Shown: positions 29,324-37,873 of the stretch, piece by piece
Layout of the letters: each line of letters opens with the position of its first letter
Position numbering within the stretch: the first letter of the stretch is position 1
The notes under the pieces: model-generated
The model's input: only the letters and a program-made list of their open reading frames with translations
Databases searched by the model: none
What the model was told of the DNA's origin: nothing
From: Enterococcaceae bacterium OF42-14pH9A
Lineage (GTDB): Bacteria; Bacillota; Bacilli; Lactobacillales; Enterococcaceae
Length of the DNA stretch: 64,000 bases
NCBI GenBank assembly: GCA_027692465.1
Contig: JAQEYU010000001.1
Location: forward strand, 186,001 to 250,000
Direction: 5' to 3'
Made by a program: the position numbers and the translations under genes

Positions 29324-30391
29324 ATGATGTTACGTGTTGAAAATCTGCGCAAAGCGATGAAAAAAGAGCAAGTAGACGGTTTTCTGGTGACCAGTCCTTA
29401 CAATTTGCGATATTTAACTAATTTCACCGGGACGACCGGTCTGGCGGTCATTACACTGGATAAAGCCTTTTTTGTGACGGATTTCCGTTACACCGAGCAG
29501 GCCGCTGCTCAGGCGCAAGGCTTTGAAATCATTAAGAATGTCGGCCCGATCTTTGAAGAGGTGGCTAAACTTTGTGAGCAGGAAGAACTCAACGCTTTGG
29601 CTTTTGAAGAAAACTATGTCAGCTTTGCCGAATACTCGGTACTGGAAGAAATCATTGAAGAGACGCCGCTGATTCCGATCGCAGGCATGATCGAGAACCT
29701 GCGGGAAATCAAAGATGACGAAGAGATTGCCATTACTGAAAAAGCCTGTGCTATCGCAGATCAAGGATTCGACTATGTTTTGAAGACAATCAAACCTGGG
29801 ATGACCGAGATCGAAGTGGCCAATCAGCTGGACTTTTACATGCGTTCACTGGGAGCCAGCGGAGTTTCCTTTGAGACCATCGTAGCCTCCGGAGTCCGCT
29901 CGGCTATGCCTCACGGTGTTGCCTCGGAAAAAATCATCCAACAGGGAGACCTGATTACATTGGACTTCGGCTGTTATTATCAAGGTTATGTTTCCGACAT
30001 GACCCGGACCTTTGCGATTGGTGATCCCGGAGACAAACTGCGGGAGATCTATCAGGTTGTTTTGGAAGCACAATTGAAAGTCTTAGCAGCTGCCAAACCG
30101 GGACTGACAGGAATTCAATTGGATGCAGTGGCCAGAGATCATATCGCCGCTGCCGGCTATGGCGAGGCTTTCGGACATTCTACCGGTCACGGGATCGGCT
30201 TGGAGATTCACGAAGGCCCCAATGTTTCTTTCCGCGCTGACAAGCAGTTCGTTCCCGGCAATATCATCACTGATGAACCCGGAATCTATCTGCCGGGGAT
30301 CGGCGGCGTTCGTATCGAAGATGATCTGCTGATTACCGCTGACGGCAATCGAGTGTTGACTCATTCACCGAAAGAATTGATTATTTTGTAA
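29324..30391 (+). CDS. yqhT: M24 family Xaa-Pro aminopeptidase/dipeptidase
   Basis: The 355-residue protein has an N-terminal creatinase-like domain (LVTSPYNLRYLTNFTG; FFVTDFRYTEQA) and a C-terminal pita-bread domain. Visible metal-ligand motifs are LDFGCYYQGYVSDMTRTFA, FGHSTGHGIGLEIHEGPN, TDEPGIYLPG and VRIEDDLLIT. It hydrolyses X-Pro peptides in the cytoplasm with two metal ions. ATG 29324 is set by GAAGGAAT. The order peptidase-efp-yqhY-nusB matches other Firmicutes. Confidence 0.92.
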   Translation: MMLRVENLRKAMKKEQVDGFLVTSPYNLRYLTNFTGTTGLAVITLDKAFFVTDFRYTEQAAAQAQGFEIIKNVGPIFEEVAKLCEQEELNALAFEENYVSFAEYSVLEEIIEETPLIPIAGMIENLREIKDDEEIAITEKACAIADQGFDYVLKTIKPGMTEIEVANQLDFYMRSLGASGVSFETIVASGVRSAMPHGVASEKIIQQGDLITLDFGCYYQGYVSDMTRTFAIGDPGDKLREIYQVVLEAQLKVLAAAKPGLTGIQLDAVARDHIAAAGYGEAFGHSTGHGIGLEIHEGPNVSFRADKQFVPGNIITDEPGIYLPGIGGVRIEDDLLITADGNRVLTHSPKELIIL

Positions 30392-30436
30392 GTTCGTTTT
30401 CGGCAGCAGTCTTCAGCTGAAACTCGGGCAAAGACA

Positions 30437-30472
30437 AAGCGGCAGTACCTTTTGGGGGCGGCTGCTTTTTTT
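30437..30472 (+). terminator. Terminator after the M24 peptidase
   Basis: AAGCGGC (30437-30443) pairs with GGCTGCTT (30460-30467) with one G-U, followed by a run of T. It separates the peptidase from efp. Confidence 0.65.
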
Positions 30473-30649
30473 ACTGCCGGAGTTGGCGGGAAAAAAGCGG
30501 AGGGAGTTAGGAAAAATGATTTCGGTAGGCGCTCTTACGCTGATCCTTGATGGTTTTGTATAGCCTAACCGTGGAAAGAATGATAAACTAGGAAGGAAGA
30601 ATGTCCCTTTAAAAGGTCCATTTGCGAGGAATTTAAAAGGAGGATGGCC

Positions 30650-31207
30650 ATGATTTCAGTAAATGATTTCAAAACCGGCTTGACCATCGAAGTTGATGGC
30701 GATATCTGGCGGGTAGTCGATTTTCAACACGTAAAACCCGGTAAAGGAGCTGCTTTTGTCCGCTCGAAACTGAAAAATCTGCGGACCGGCGGCGTACAGG
30801 AGAAAACCTTCCGTGCCGGTGAAAAAGTCGCCAAAGCCCAGATCGATAATCGAAAGATGCAGTACTTATATGAAAGCGGCGGCAGCCACGTCTTCATGGA
30901 TCTGGAAACGTATGAACAAATCGAGATTCCGGAAGAGCAGATTGTTGACGAGTTGAAGTATATGTTGGAAAACATGGAAGTCAACATTATCATGTACGGC
31001 TCGGAGATCTTAGGTGTTGATCTGCCGAATACAGTGACGCTGACGGTAGAAACCACCGACCCGAATATCAAAGGGGATACCTCATCCGGTGGCTCGAAAC
31101 CGGCCGTCATGGAAACCGGCCTGACGGTCAATGTCCCGTTCTTTGTCAACCCGGGAGATAAATTGATCATCAATACAACAGACGGGACGTATGTTTCCCG
31201 CGCTTAG
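30650..31207 (+). CDS. efp: Elongation factor P
   Basis: The 185-residue protein begins [17 protein letters not shown] and has [10 protein letters not shown] with conserved Lys32 at the tip, the residue that is modified in many bacteria. The C-terminal OB domains include [12 protein letters not shown] and [13 protein letters not shown]...[16 protein letters not shown]. It relieves ribosome stalling at polyproline. ATG 30650 with AGGAGG at 30639 is chosen over ATG 30644. Confidence 0.97.
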   Translation: MISVNDFKTGLTIEVDGDIWRVVDFQHVKPGKGAAFVRSKLKNLRTGGVQEKTFRAGEKVAKAQIDNRKMQYLYESGGSHVFMDLETYEQIEIPEEQIVDELKYMLENMEVNIIMYGSEILGVDLPNTVTLTVETTDPNIKGDTSSGGSKPAVMETGLTVNVPFFVNPGDKLIINTTDGTYVSRA

Positions 31208-31224
31208 AAACGGAGGAAGTTGTT

Positions 31225-31650
31225 GTGGCAGATGAAAAAAATCTGGTATTGAACAGCAATCAGGAATTAGGAGAGATCGTCATTGCACCGGAAGTGATCG
31301 AAGTCATCATCGGGATTGCCGCTTCTAAAGTCGATGGTGTATACGACATGCAGGGAACGTTCGCCAACAATGTAACAGAACTATTGGGCGGCTCTGCTCA
31401 TGGCAAGGGTGTTTATCTGAGTATCGAAGAAGCCGGGCTCAAAGTGGACATCTACTGTTACATTAAATACGGTATGTCAGTACCGAAAGTCGCGATGGCG
31501 ATCCAGGAACGGGTCAAAGAACAGGTGCTGTTCATGACTGACGTGGCTTTGTCAGAAGTCAATATCCATGTTGTGGCGGTTGTTCCGGAAAAAATTGATA
31601 CCCCTGATTTGGAAGAATTATTTGGAAGCGAAGAGGAAGAGAATGAGTAG
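31225..31650 (+). CDS. yqhY: Asp23/Gls24 family protein (YqhY)
   Basis: The 141-residue protein has [26 protein letters not shown], an [25 protein letters not shown] middle and [11 protein letters not shown], the Asp23/Gls24 core. YqhY lies between efp or acc genes and nusB in many Firmicutes and is linked to control of lipid synthesis in B. subtilis. It starts at GTG 31225 behind GGAGGAAG. Its end overlaps nusB by eight bases. Confidence 0.9.
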   Translation: MADEKNLVLNSNQELGEIVIAPEVIEVIIGIAASKVDGVYDMQGTFANNVTELLGGSAHGKGVYLSIEEAGLKVDIYCYIKYGMSVPKVAMAIQERVKEQVLFMTDVALSEVNIHVVAVVPEKIDTPDLEELFGSEEEENE

Positions 31651-32122
31651 TAAAGAAATCTCACGGCATATGATCCGGCAAATGGCGCTGCAAGCCCTGT
31701 TTCCGCTGGATTTCAATGCGGATTTGTCGAAAAAAGATGCTATTTATCATGCCATCGAACTGGAACACCAAGAAATGTTGGATGACGAGCAGGAAAACTT
31801 TGTGCCGCAATATCTGGATGAGTTGGTAGCGGGTGTTTGTGACCATAAAGCCCAACTGGACGAGATGATTGAAAAACATCTGAAAAAAGGTTGGAATTTG
31901 AAACGTTTGCCGAAAATGGATTTGACCATCCTGCGTATCGGTATTTACGAAATGGTTTACGAAAAAAAGGTTCCTAACAAAGTGGCGCTTAACGAAGCCA
32001 TCGAGTTGGCGAAAACCTTCAGTGACGATCAGTCTCGGAAATTCGTCAACGGTCTGCTGTCAAACATCAACAGCGAGTTGGAAAAAGCCGCAAAGACCGA
32101 ACAAACGCCGGAAACAAATTGA
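31643..32122 (+). CDS. nusB: Transcription antitermination factor NusB
   Basis: The 159-residue helical protein shows [55 protein letters not shown] and [29 protein letters not shown], the NusB signature. It binds boxA RNA with NusE to keep rRNA transcription going. ATG 31643 lies within the end of yqhY behind GAGGAAGA. A strong terminator follows. Confidence 0.96.
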   Translation: MSSKEISRHMIRQMALQALFPLDFNADLSKKDAIYHAIELEHQEMLDDEQENFVPQYLDELVAGVCDHKAQLDEMIEKHLKKGWNLKRLPKMDLTILRIGIYEMVYEKKVPNKVALNEAIELAKTFSDDQSRKFVNGLLSNINSELEKAAKTEQTPETN

Positions 32123-32126
32123 TTTT

Positions 32127-32168
32127 AAAGAGCGACACCGCAGAAACTGCCGGTGCCGCTCTTTTTTT
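32127..32168 (+). terminator. Terminator after nusB
   Basis: AAAGAGCG plus CACCG pair with CGGTG plus CGCTCTTT across one mismatch, followed by TTTT. The sequence just after (GGGCTGTCTGGAAACTCCGGTGGC in two parts near 32190-32212) is like one end of the 160-bp repeats. Confidence 0.9.
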
Positions 32169-32257
32169 GGGGGTTCTTTGTCAAATGACGGGGTGGGCTG
32201 TCTGGAAACTCCGGTGGCGGCAAGCTTACGCCTTTTTGTCGCAATCTGAACCAAAAG

Positions 32258-32297
32258 AAAACCGGCCTCAGCGAATGTTTTCGAAAAGGCCGGTTTT
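32258..32297 (-). terminator. Terminator shared by convergent nusB and proS
   Basis: AAAACCGGCCT (32258-32268) and AGGCCGGTTTT (32287-32297) form a perfect 11-pair stem with A and T flanks on both sides. It can act in either direction but is nearest the 3' end of proS. Confidence 0.85.
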
Positions 32298-32333
32298 TGT
32301 ATTTGGTTCAAAAGTGAGCATTTGTGGGTGATC

Positions 32334-33773
32334 TCAGTAGGCGCGGGCAATCCAGACGGTATGTTTAGCCGGTTTCCCACTGATGATATCGACGGTTTTT
32401 TCCATCGGGGCTTCAAAAGGAATATTACGCGTGGTAAAGCCGATCTCTTCTTTGATCTTGGCTTCGGTTTCCTCGCTGCCGTCCCAGCCAATCAAGACAA
32501 AGCCGGTTGGTCGTCCGTCTTGTTTACAGGTTTCGATATGGGCTTTTAACTGAGCCAGTGTGTCGATATCGAAGTGTTCATTTTCTTTATTGCGGGCACG
32601 AGCAGCTTCCAATAAACGGTGCGGCATAATAGCCAGCTGTTCTTTGACGTAGTCTGCCAATTCGTCGAAAGGTACCGCGGTCTTGTCGCTAAGGTCGCGA
32701 ATTTTCACCATCACATGGCCGTTCTCCAGATCCCGGGGACCGCATTCGATGCGCAGGCAGGCACCTTTCAGTTCCCATTCGTTGAACTTGTAGCCCGGTG
32801 AGTTGTCACTGTCATCCATGCGTACCCGATAGCCGGCTGCTTTGAATTCCTTGAACAACTCATCCAGTTTTTCCATGATGGCCGGATTTTTCTTCCATGG
32901 CCCTACCGGCATCATGACGATCTGAGTCGGTGCCACAGTCGGCGGGAAGACCAGGCCATTGTCATCGCCGTGAGTCATGATCAATGAACCCAGCAGGCGG
33001 GTGGAGACGCCCCAGGAAGTGGTATGGACATGGGTGTGCTGGTTTTCTTTGGTCAGATAAGTGATGTCGAAGGCTTCGGCAAATTTTGTTCCCAGGTAGT
33101 GAGAAGTCCCGGCTTGGACTGCCTTGCCATCTTTCATCATCGCTTCGATCGAATAGGTATCCACCGCACCGGCAAACCGTTCAGAAGGCGTTTTTTGTCC
33201 TTTGTAGACCGGAATCGCCAAAAATTCTTCCGCCAGGCGGGCGTATTCATCCAGGATACTCATGGTTCGGCGACGGGCATCTTCTTCGTTGGCATGAGCA
33301 GTATGACCTTCCTGCCACAAAAATTCAGAAGTCCGCAAGAAGGGCAGTGTTTTCTTTTCCCAGCGGAAGACATTGGCCCACTGATTGATTTCGTAAGGCA
33401 GATCGCGATAGGAGTTGATCCAATCGGAAAAGGCCGAGCCAATCATGGTTTCTGAAGTCGGACGCAATGCCAGCGGTTCTTCCAGCTTGTCGTTGCCGAC
33501 CTCTGTAACCCAAGGCAGCTCCGGTGCGAAACCTTCGATGTGATCGGCTTCTTTCATAAAGAAGCTTTTCGGGATCAGCATCGGGAAGTAGGCGTTGCGG
33601 ATATCTTCGGAACGCAGGAACTTATTGAATTCTTCCTGGATGTGTTCCCATAATTCAAAGCCGTCGGGACGAAAGATGATGGAACCTTTCACCGGCGAAT
33701 AGGCCATCAATTCTGCTTGTTGGATGGTTTGGACATACCATTCGGTAAAGTCGTTGGTTTGCTTTTCAGCCAT
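32334..33773 (-). CDS. proS: Prolyl-tRNA synthetase, short archaeal/eukaryotic-like form
   Basis: The 479-residue class II synthetase has DFTEWYVQTIQQAELMAYSPVKGSIIFRPDGFELWE, motif 2 region ALRPTSETMIG and FRWEKKTLPFLRTSEFLWQEGHTAHA, and a C-terminal anticodon-binding part. It lacks the large editing insertion of the usual bacterial enzyme of about 570 residues. ATG 33773 with AAGGAGG is chosen over upstream starts that would enter the leader. A T-box precedes it. A standard proS probably exists elsewhere in this genome, making this a second enzyme. Confidence 0.92.
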   Translation of the reverse strand: MAEKQTNDFTEWYVQTIQQAELMAYSPVKGSIIFRPDGFELWEHIQEEFNKFLRSEDIRNAYFPMLIPKSFFMKEADHIEGFAPELPWVTEVGNDKLEEPLALRPTSETMIGSAFSDWINSYRDLPYEINQWANVFRWEKKTLPFLRTSEFLWQEGHTAHANEEDARRRTMSILDEYARLAEEFLAIPVYKGQKTPSERFAGAVDTYSIEAMMKDGKAVQAGTSHYLGTKFAEAFDITYLTKENQHTHVHTTSWGVSTRLLGSLIMTHGDDNGLVFPPTVAPTQIVMMPVGPWKKNPAIMEKLDELFKEFKAAGYRVRMDDSDNSPGYKFNEWELKGACLRIECGPRDLENGHVMVKIRDLSDKTAVPFDELADYVKEQLAIMPHRLLEAARARNKENEHFDIDTLAQLKAHIETCKQDGRPTGFVLIGWDGSEETEAKIKEEIGFTTRNIPFEAPMEKTVDIISGKPAKHTVWIARAY

Positions 33774-33859
33774 GTTGTTTCCTCCTTGGATTTCTTTTTG
33801 ATCGGGGGGCCTGTAACTTTCAATGATACAGCTTTTTAAGCACCCGCCGCAACTCGGTC

Positions 33860-33954
33860 TGACACGCAGCTTATGCGGTTCATAAGTATGCAATGATGAC
33901 ACGGATTGCGATGAAAGGTTCAAACAGTTGTCAACGGCGTTTTCAGACGCGCCC
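33860..33954 (+). repeat. Truncated 160-bp repeat copy in the proS leader (copy D)
   Basis: The right half of the element is present in the same order as copy A: GCAGCTTATGCGGTTCATAAG, GGATTGCGATGAAAGG and the end GTTTTCAGACGCGCCC. The left end is lost. It lies between the T-box terminator and proS. Confidence 0.7.
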
Positions 33955-33982
33955 CGGTGAGGGAAAGCAGTCAAATACAAAA

Positions 33983-34240
33983 AAACGCATCTCATCCTGT
34001 AAAAAGGACGAAATGCGTTTGACATTCGCGGTACCACCTTTGTTGATCGATATGCTGTGAATATCGATCCCCTCGCTGGAGTGTTAAGGGACTCCGGCCC
34101 GATCGTTTCTGGCGATCTGTCTTGTCGGCAGGTTCTTCTTACCAGCGGGTATCGTTCTTTCAACCGGGGAACGACTCTCTGTGACCTTGTCAGAATACTG
34201 ATCCAACTGTTTATATGCTACCGGCAAACGCTTGAAATTG
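33983..34240 (-). promoter_or_regulatory. T-box riboswitch controlling proS
   Basis: Read on the minus strand, the leader has an AGAGAG segment near stem I, then the T-box core GGTGGTACCGCG (34038-34027). A terminator hairpin follows, AAACGCATTTCGTCC with GGATGAGATGCGTTT, then T-rich sequence (to about 33983). A CCU triplet in AAGAACCTGCCG fits a proline specifier. Uncharged tRNA-Pro would favour the antiterminator and switch proS on. The specifier position is inferred without folding. Confidence 0.9.
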
Positions 34241-34281
34241 CAAGTGTAAAATAGGGTTGCAGACCGATTTTACTGAAAAAC

Positions 34282-36117
34282 TCAGACTGTCATGCGGATC
34301 TCGATGCTGTCGGTCTTATCGGTGATGGCTTTTTTCAGATGACCGGCGTATTTTTTGGAGATCGACTCCAATACCCACAAGTCAAATTCTTCTTTTTCCG
34401 GCAACTGACTGTCGATTCCCCGATCAAAGATATTCTCATGATAGTTGGCTGTGTGTTCGCAGTAAAGATAGAGCTGACCTTGATCGCAGGTTACCTGCAA
34501 GCGGATCTTACGCTGTTTGGGATCAGCAATGGCATAGGTTTCTCTGGCAGCATGCTCCAACAGATGTGCCAACAACTTTGTCAAGTCATCGTCGGAGACC
34601 GCCAGATCCTCCGGCAGCAGCACTTGAAAATCAATGGCGATACTGCGTTTTTGGGCCAGCTTCTGATAGCGGGATAAGATCAGGTTGGCTAACGTATGGT
34701 CGGTATAACGGGTGAGGCCGTCCATCAAGCGGGTGTCCTGCATGAGCTTGACTAAGTATTCTTTCGTGCCTTCCAGATTGCCGTCTTCTGTTAAAAGCTG
34801 CATCATTTGCAGGTTTTGGCGGAAGGTGTTCTTCATCTGGTCCAACTCCGCCATATGATGCTGCATTTCCTGGCGGCTTTCTTCCAGCAGTGTCGTTTTG
34901 ACTTCCAAAAAATTGACTTGGCGTCGGTTCCGCTCCTCACTGGCCATAAAATCGGTAACTGTATACCCGAAAAGGACTAACAGGATTGCGCCGAAGAACA
35001 ACCCACTGAAGTTGATCTGGGTGTATTCGGTTCCCAGCAGACCCATGATGTACAAAAAACAATGAGCCAGCGCTACTAAAACAATCCATGGGGTACAGAT
35101 GACGTAAAAGCGATTTTTGTAATGACTTTCCCGGATTGCGGCGATTGTCGCCACCAGGGTGCCGAACATATTCATCGTGTCCACCCAGGGCTTGATTTCC
35201 GGCAGATCGGTTTTGGTCACAATCGCAACAGCCAACATCGTCACACTGAAACAGATGTGGGGCACCACCCAGAATTTGTAGTATTTTCTGACATGGGTCA
35301 TTTTCAGACAATAATAGGAAATTAAAAAAAGCGGCGTCAGTATCGCCAACAGAGTAGCCATAGTCGAATTGACAGTGGGACTAAACATCAGGCCCGAAAA
35401 AACATCGCCGGCGGCAGCCTCCAAGCCGATAGTCATCGCAAAACATGCCAGCAGCAGCATTTCGATCTCCAAGGTCTGCTTTTTCAAGAGGGTTCGGCCG
35501 ACAAAAAACAACAACATGATACAGATCGAAAGGGCAATAATCACCATCAGGATCTGCGGCATCGAGACGCTGAAGACATAAGCCAAAACAGAATTGGCTT
35601 CCCCAACGAAGACCCGTGCCGGCAAACCGGAATAGTTCTTATACGGACTGGCAACTTCCACTTCCAAGGTGCGGCCGGCATAATTTCGCGGCAGGTGAAT
35701 TTCTTGCAGTGATTTTCCCGGATTGTCTGTCGCCTGACTCTCCGTAGAAAGCGGGCTGTACTCATAAATCAGTTCATCATCGATCCGAACTTTGAGCCAC
35801 TGGTGATTTCCCTGTACCAGGAGCATCGGATTGTCGACTTTCCGAACCATTTTTCGTTGCATAATCATCGTCTCGCCGGGTTCAATTCCCGGGAGACGTT
35901 TTATGTAGCGGCTTTTGAAGGTGGTGACGGGATCGTCTTTGGGAAAATAGAGCCAAGTATCTTTGATTTCCGAAAACTGGGACTGATTGAAAGGATGGGT
36001 CAATGCGTGGCAAAAGAAGCCGAAGACTGCCAGAAATAAAGAGATGACCAACAGAAAGAAAAACCAGCGCCAACCTTTTTTTGAATTTCGTTTATAATAG
36101 TTATTTAATAACTCCAT
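34282..36117 (-). CDS. Orphan multi-span sensor with a degenerate kinase-like domain
   Basis: The protein of about 611 residues has an N-terminal span (WRWFFFLLVISLFLAVFGFF) and an extracytoplasmic domain (about 35-185). Some seven membrane spans (about 190-390) recall 7TMR-DISM sensors. A coiled coil (about 400-440) and an ATPase-like end follow. The usual phospho-acceptor His is not evident (KNTFRQNLQMMQLL). The N-box reads LLAHLLEHAARE, without the key Asn. No response regulator is adjacent. It may be a pseudokinase or phosphatase-like sensor. Start 36117 is likely but ATG 36132 is possible. Confidence 0.65.
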   Translation of the reverse strand: MELLNNYYKRNSKKGWRWFFFLLVISLFLAVFGFFCHALTHPFNQSQFSEIKDTWLYFPKDDPVTTFKSRYIKRLPGIEPGETMIMQRKMVRKVDNPMLLVQGNHQWLKVRIDDELIYEYSPLSTESQATDNPGKSLQEIHLPRNYAGRTLEVEVASPYKNYSGLPARVFVGEANSVLAYVFSVSMPQILMVIIALSICIMLLFFVGRTLLKKQTLEIEMLLLACFAMTIGLEAAAGDVFSGLMFSPTVNSTMATLLAILTPLFLISYYCLKMTHVRKYYKFWVVPHICFSVTMLAVAIVTKTDLPEIKPWVDTMNMFGTLVATIAAIRESHYKNRFYVICTPWIVLVALAHCFLYIMGLLGTEYTQINFSGLFFGAILLVLFGYTVTDFMASEERNRRQVNFLEVKTTLLEESRQEMQHHMAELDQMKNTFRQNLQMMQLLTEDGNLEGTKEYLVKLMQDTRLMDGLTRYTDHTLANLILSRYQKLAQKRSIAIDFQVLLPEDLAVSDDDLTKLLAHLLEHAARETYAIADPKQRKIRLQVTCDQGQLYLYCEHTANYHENIFDRGIDSQLPEKEEFDLWVLESISKKYAGHLKKAITDKTDSIEIRMTV

Positions 36118-36132
36118 AAAATAAAAGCACAT

Positions 36133-36412
36133 CCTTTCTTAATTCAGTTTATTTTGTTTTCATTTGTAAGTCAATATGGTAATAAATTAACAAGCGTTCT
36201 GTTTTGTCATCGTCGTGATGGGATAGAGGTCTTAAAAAATAACTCGAGTTACGATTGATATTATTTTATTTTAATTATAATATAATAAACGTTGAAGATC
36301 GCGTGACAGCTGATCCTCGAAATTCGGCAAGCGTTTTTGCGCATTTGTGTCCGCTGAACAAAGAGACCGGCAAAGCGGCTGGTTGAGTCAGCCAAGAGAA
36401 GGGAAGTCATTT
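36133..36412 (+). promoter_or_regulatory. AT-rich divergent promoter region
   Basis: This gap separates the minus-strand sensor from the plus-strand signal peptidase. It contains two overlapping TATAAT-like elements at 36276-36286 and several T-rich tracts that could serve both directions. No clear -35 pair could be fixed. Confidence 0.4.
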
Positions 36413-36940
36413 ATGAAACGTTTGAAACAGTTCAACAGCATCAGTTCCTTTGCGTTGATATTTTTCATGGCCCTGGCGCTGGCGGTGACCTTGCTGCCCC
36501 ATCTGTTGGGGTTGAGCATCGCGGTGATCCGGGACAACAGCATGCAGAACGTTTTTCCAAAAGGCAGTCTGGTCTTTGTGAAGCAGGGGGGCATTGAAGA
36601 AATTCACGTTGGCGATTTGATCACGTATTATGTTAATCAGGGCGAAGACATCAAAACCCGCCGTGTGGTTGCCAAGGATTCTCCTGAAAAGATTTTTTAT
36701 ACCAAGGGAGATAACGAAGATCAAGCAGAGGTGGGAACTGTTTCCCGCCGCAATCTTATCGGACAACCGGTTTTTCATCTGCCTTATTTGGGATTGGTGG
36801 CGACCGGGAGCTTTATCCGCCTGGCTCAGGGGCTGTTTTGGCTGGCAGCAGCTTTCTTGACACTGACCACCATTAGCGCATTTTTGAAACAAGTCCGTCC
36901 GAAACCGGAAAAGCAAACGCTGTGGAAAACAGAAAAATAA
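36413..36940 (+). CDS. Signal peptidase I-like membrane protein (SipW-type), altered dyad
   Basis: The 175-residue protein has an N-terminal span (FALIFFMALALAVTLLPHLLG), the Ser region VIRDNSMQNVFPKGSLVFVKQ, then VGDLITYYV and IKTRRVVAKD, YTKGDNEDQAE and a C-terminal span (about 140-162). In SipW-type enzymes the dyad His lies in a THR(I/V)V motif, where this protein has TRRVV. It may be inactive, or use another base. ATG 36413 follows AGAAGGGAAG. No TasA-like substrate gene is adjacent. Confidence 0.7.
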   Translation: MKRLKQFNSISSFALIFFMALALAVTLLPHLLGLSIAVIRDNSMQNVFPKGSLVFVKQGGIEEIHVGDLITYYVNQGEDIKTRRVVAKDSPEKIFYTKGDNEDQAEVGTVSRRNLIGQPVFHLPYLGLVATGSFIRLAQGLFWLAAAFLTLTTISAFLKQVRPKPEKQTLWKTEK

Positions 36941-36985
36941 GCTTTAGTCGTCGTTTGCACCGACTGAAGGGATTGATTATAATGA

Positions 36986-37011
36986 AGCTGTCCGACCGGG
37001 CGGCTTTTTTT
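36986..37011 (+). terminator. Terminator after the signal peptidase-like gene
   Basis: AGCTGTC pairs with GGCGGCT using two G-U pairs around a short loop, followed by seven T. A TATAAT-like element sits just upstream (36977-36982). Confidence 0.55.
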
Positions 37012-37108
37012 GCATGAACAGATGCGGCCCCTGGTACTTTAAAGGAAAAGGGTCAGCGCCGTTTCAAGGCTGCTGTGATCCCAAAGAAGAGAGGGTTCTG
37101 ACAAGACG

Positions 37109-37792
37109 ATGCAAAATGAAATGATGCACCGACCAGTGGTGAAAAAAGAACTGGTGGACTATATGCGTACCAAACAAAAGCCGCTGTCGGGAAAAATAGG
37201 CGAGTTGGAGCGGGAGGCCAATCAACGGGGGGTACCGGTCATTCCCCACGAAACTGTGGTCTTTTTGCAGTTCCTCCTGGGGCAGCTGCAGCCGCAGGAA
37301 ATTTTGGAGATTGGAGCAGCAATCGGCTTTTCTTCCAGTTTGATGTCACAATATGTCGGTGAAAAAGGGCATGTGACGACTATCGACCGCTATGATGTGA
37401 TGATCAAAGAAGCCAAGGAAAATTATGCCCGGCTGGGTCTGGAAGACAAGGTGACATTGCTGGAAGGACAGGCGCAGGAGATTCTGCCGACATTGACTGG
37501 CCCGTACGACTTTATCTTTATGGACAGCGCCAAGTCGAAATACATCGAGTTTCTGCCGGAGTGTCTGCGGCTTTTGAAAAAGGGTGGAGTTCTGATGGTG
37601 GATGATATCTTCCAAGGGGGGACGATCCTTGATCCGGTCGAAGCAATCCCGCGAAAAAACCGAGCCATCCATCGCAAGCTCAATGCGTTTTTGGACGTCG
37701 TCACCGAGCATCCCCAACTGACCTCTACGCTGGTTCCATTGGGAGACGGAGTGCTGTTGATCACAAAGGATGAGGAAGAAATTCACCTCTGA
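37109..37792 (+). CDS. trmR: SAM-dependent O-methyltransferase (TrmR/YrrM-like)
   Basis: The 227-residue protein shows the class I methyltransferase pattern: EILEIGAAIGFSSSLMSQY (SAM loop), VTTIDRYDVMIKEAKENYARLG, DFIFMDSAKSKY and LLKKGGVLMVDDIFQGG. The metal-binding Asp motif (DD) fits the O-methyltransferase 3 family. In B. subtilis the relative TrmR methylates 5-hydroxyuridine in tRNA. The start ATG 37109 has only a weak ribosome site. Confidence 0.82.
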   Translation: MQNEMMHRPVVKKELVDYMRTKQKPLSGKIGELEREANQRGVPVIPHETVVFLQFLLGQLQPQEILEIGAAIGFSSSLMSQYVGEKGHVTTIDRYDVMIKEAKENYARLGLEDKVTLLEGQAQEILPTLTGPYDFIFMDSAKSKYIEFLPECLRLLKKGGVLMVDDIFQGGTILDPVEAIPRKNRAIHRKLNAFLDVVTEHPQLTSTLVPLGDGVLLITKDEEEIHL

Positions 37793-37873
37793 TCGCAGCA
37801 GTTTTTTTTAGAAGGGACAGATGGCTTGGCGGTTTGGTCCGGTGGAATTTATAAAGAAGAAAGTGGTGGGAAA

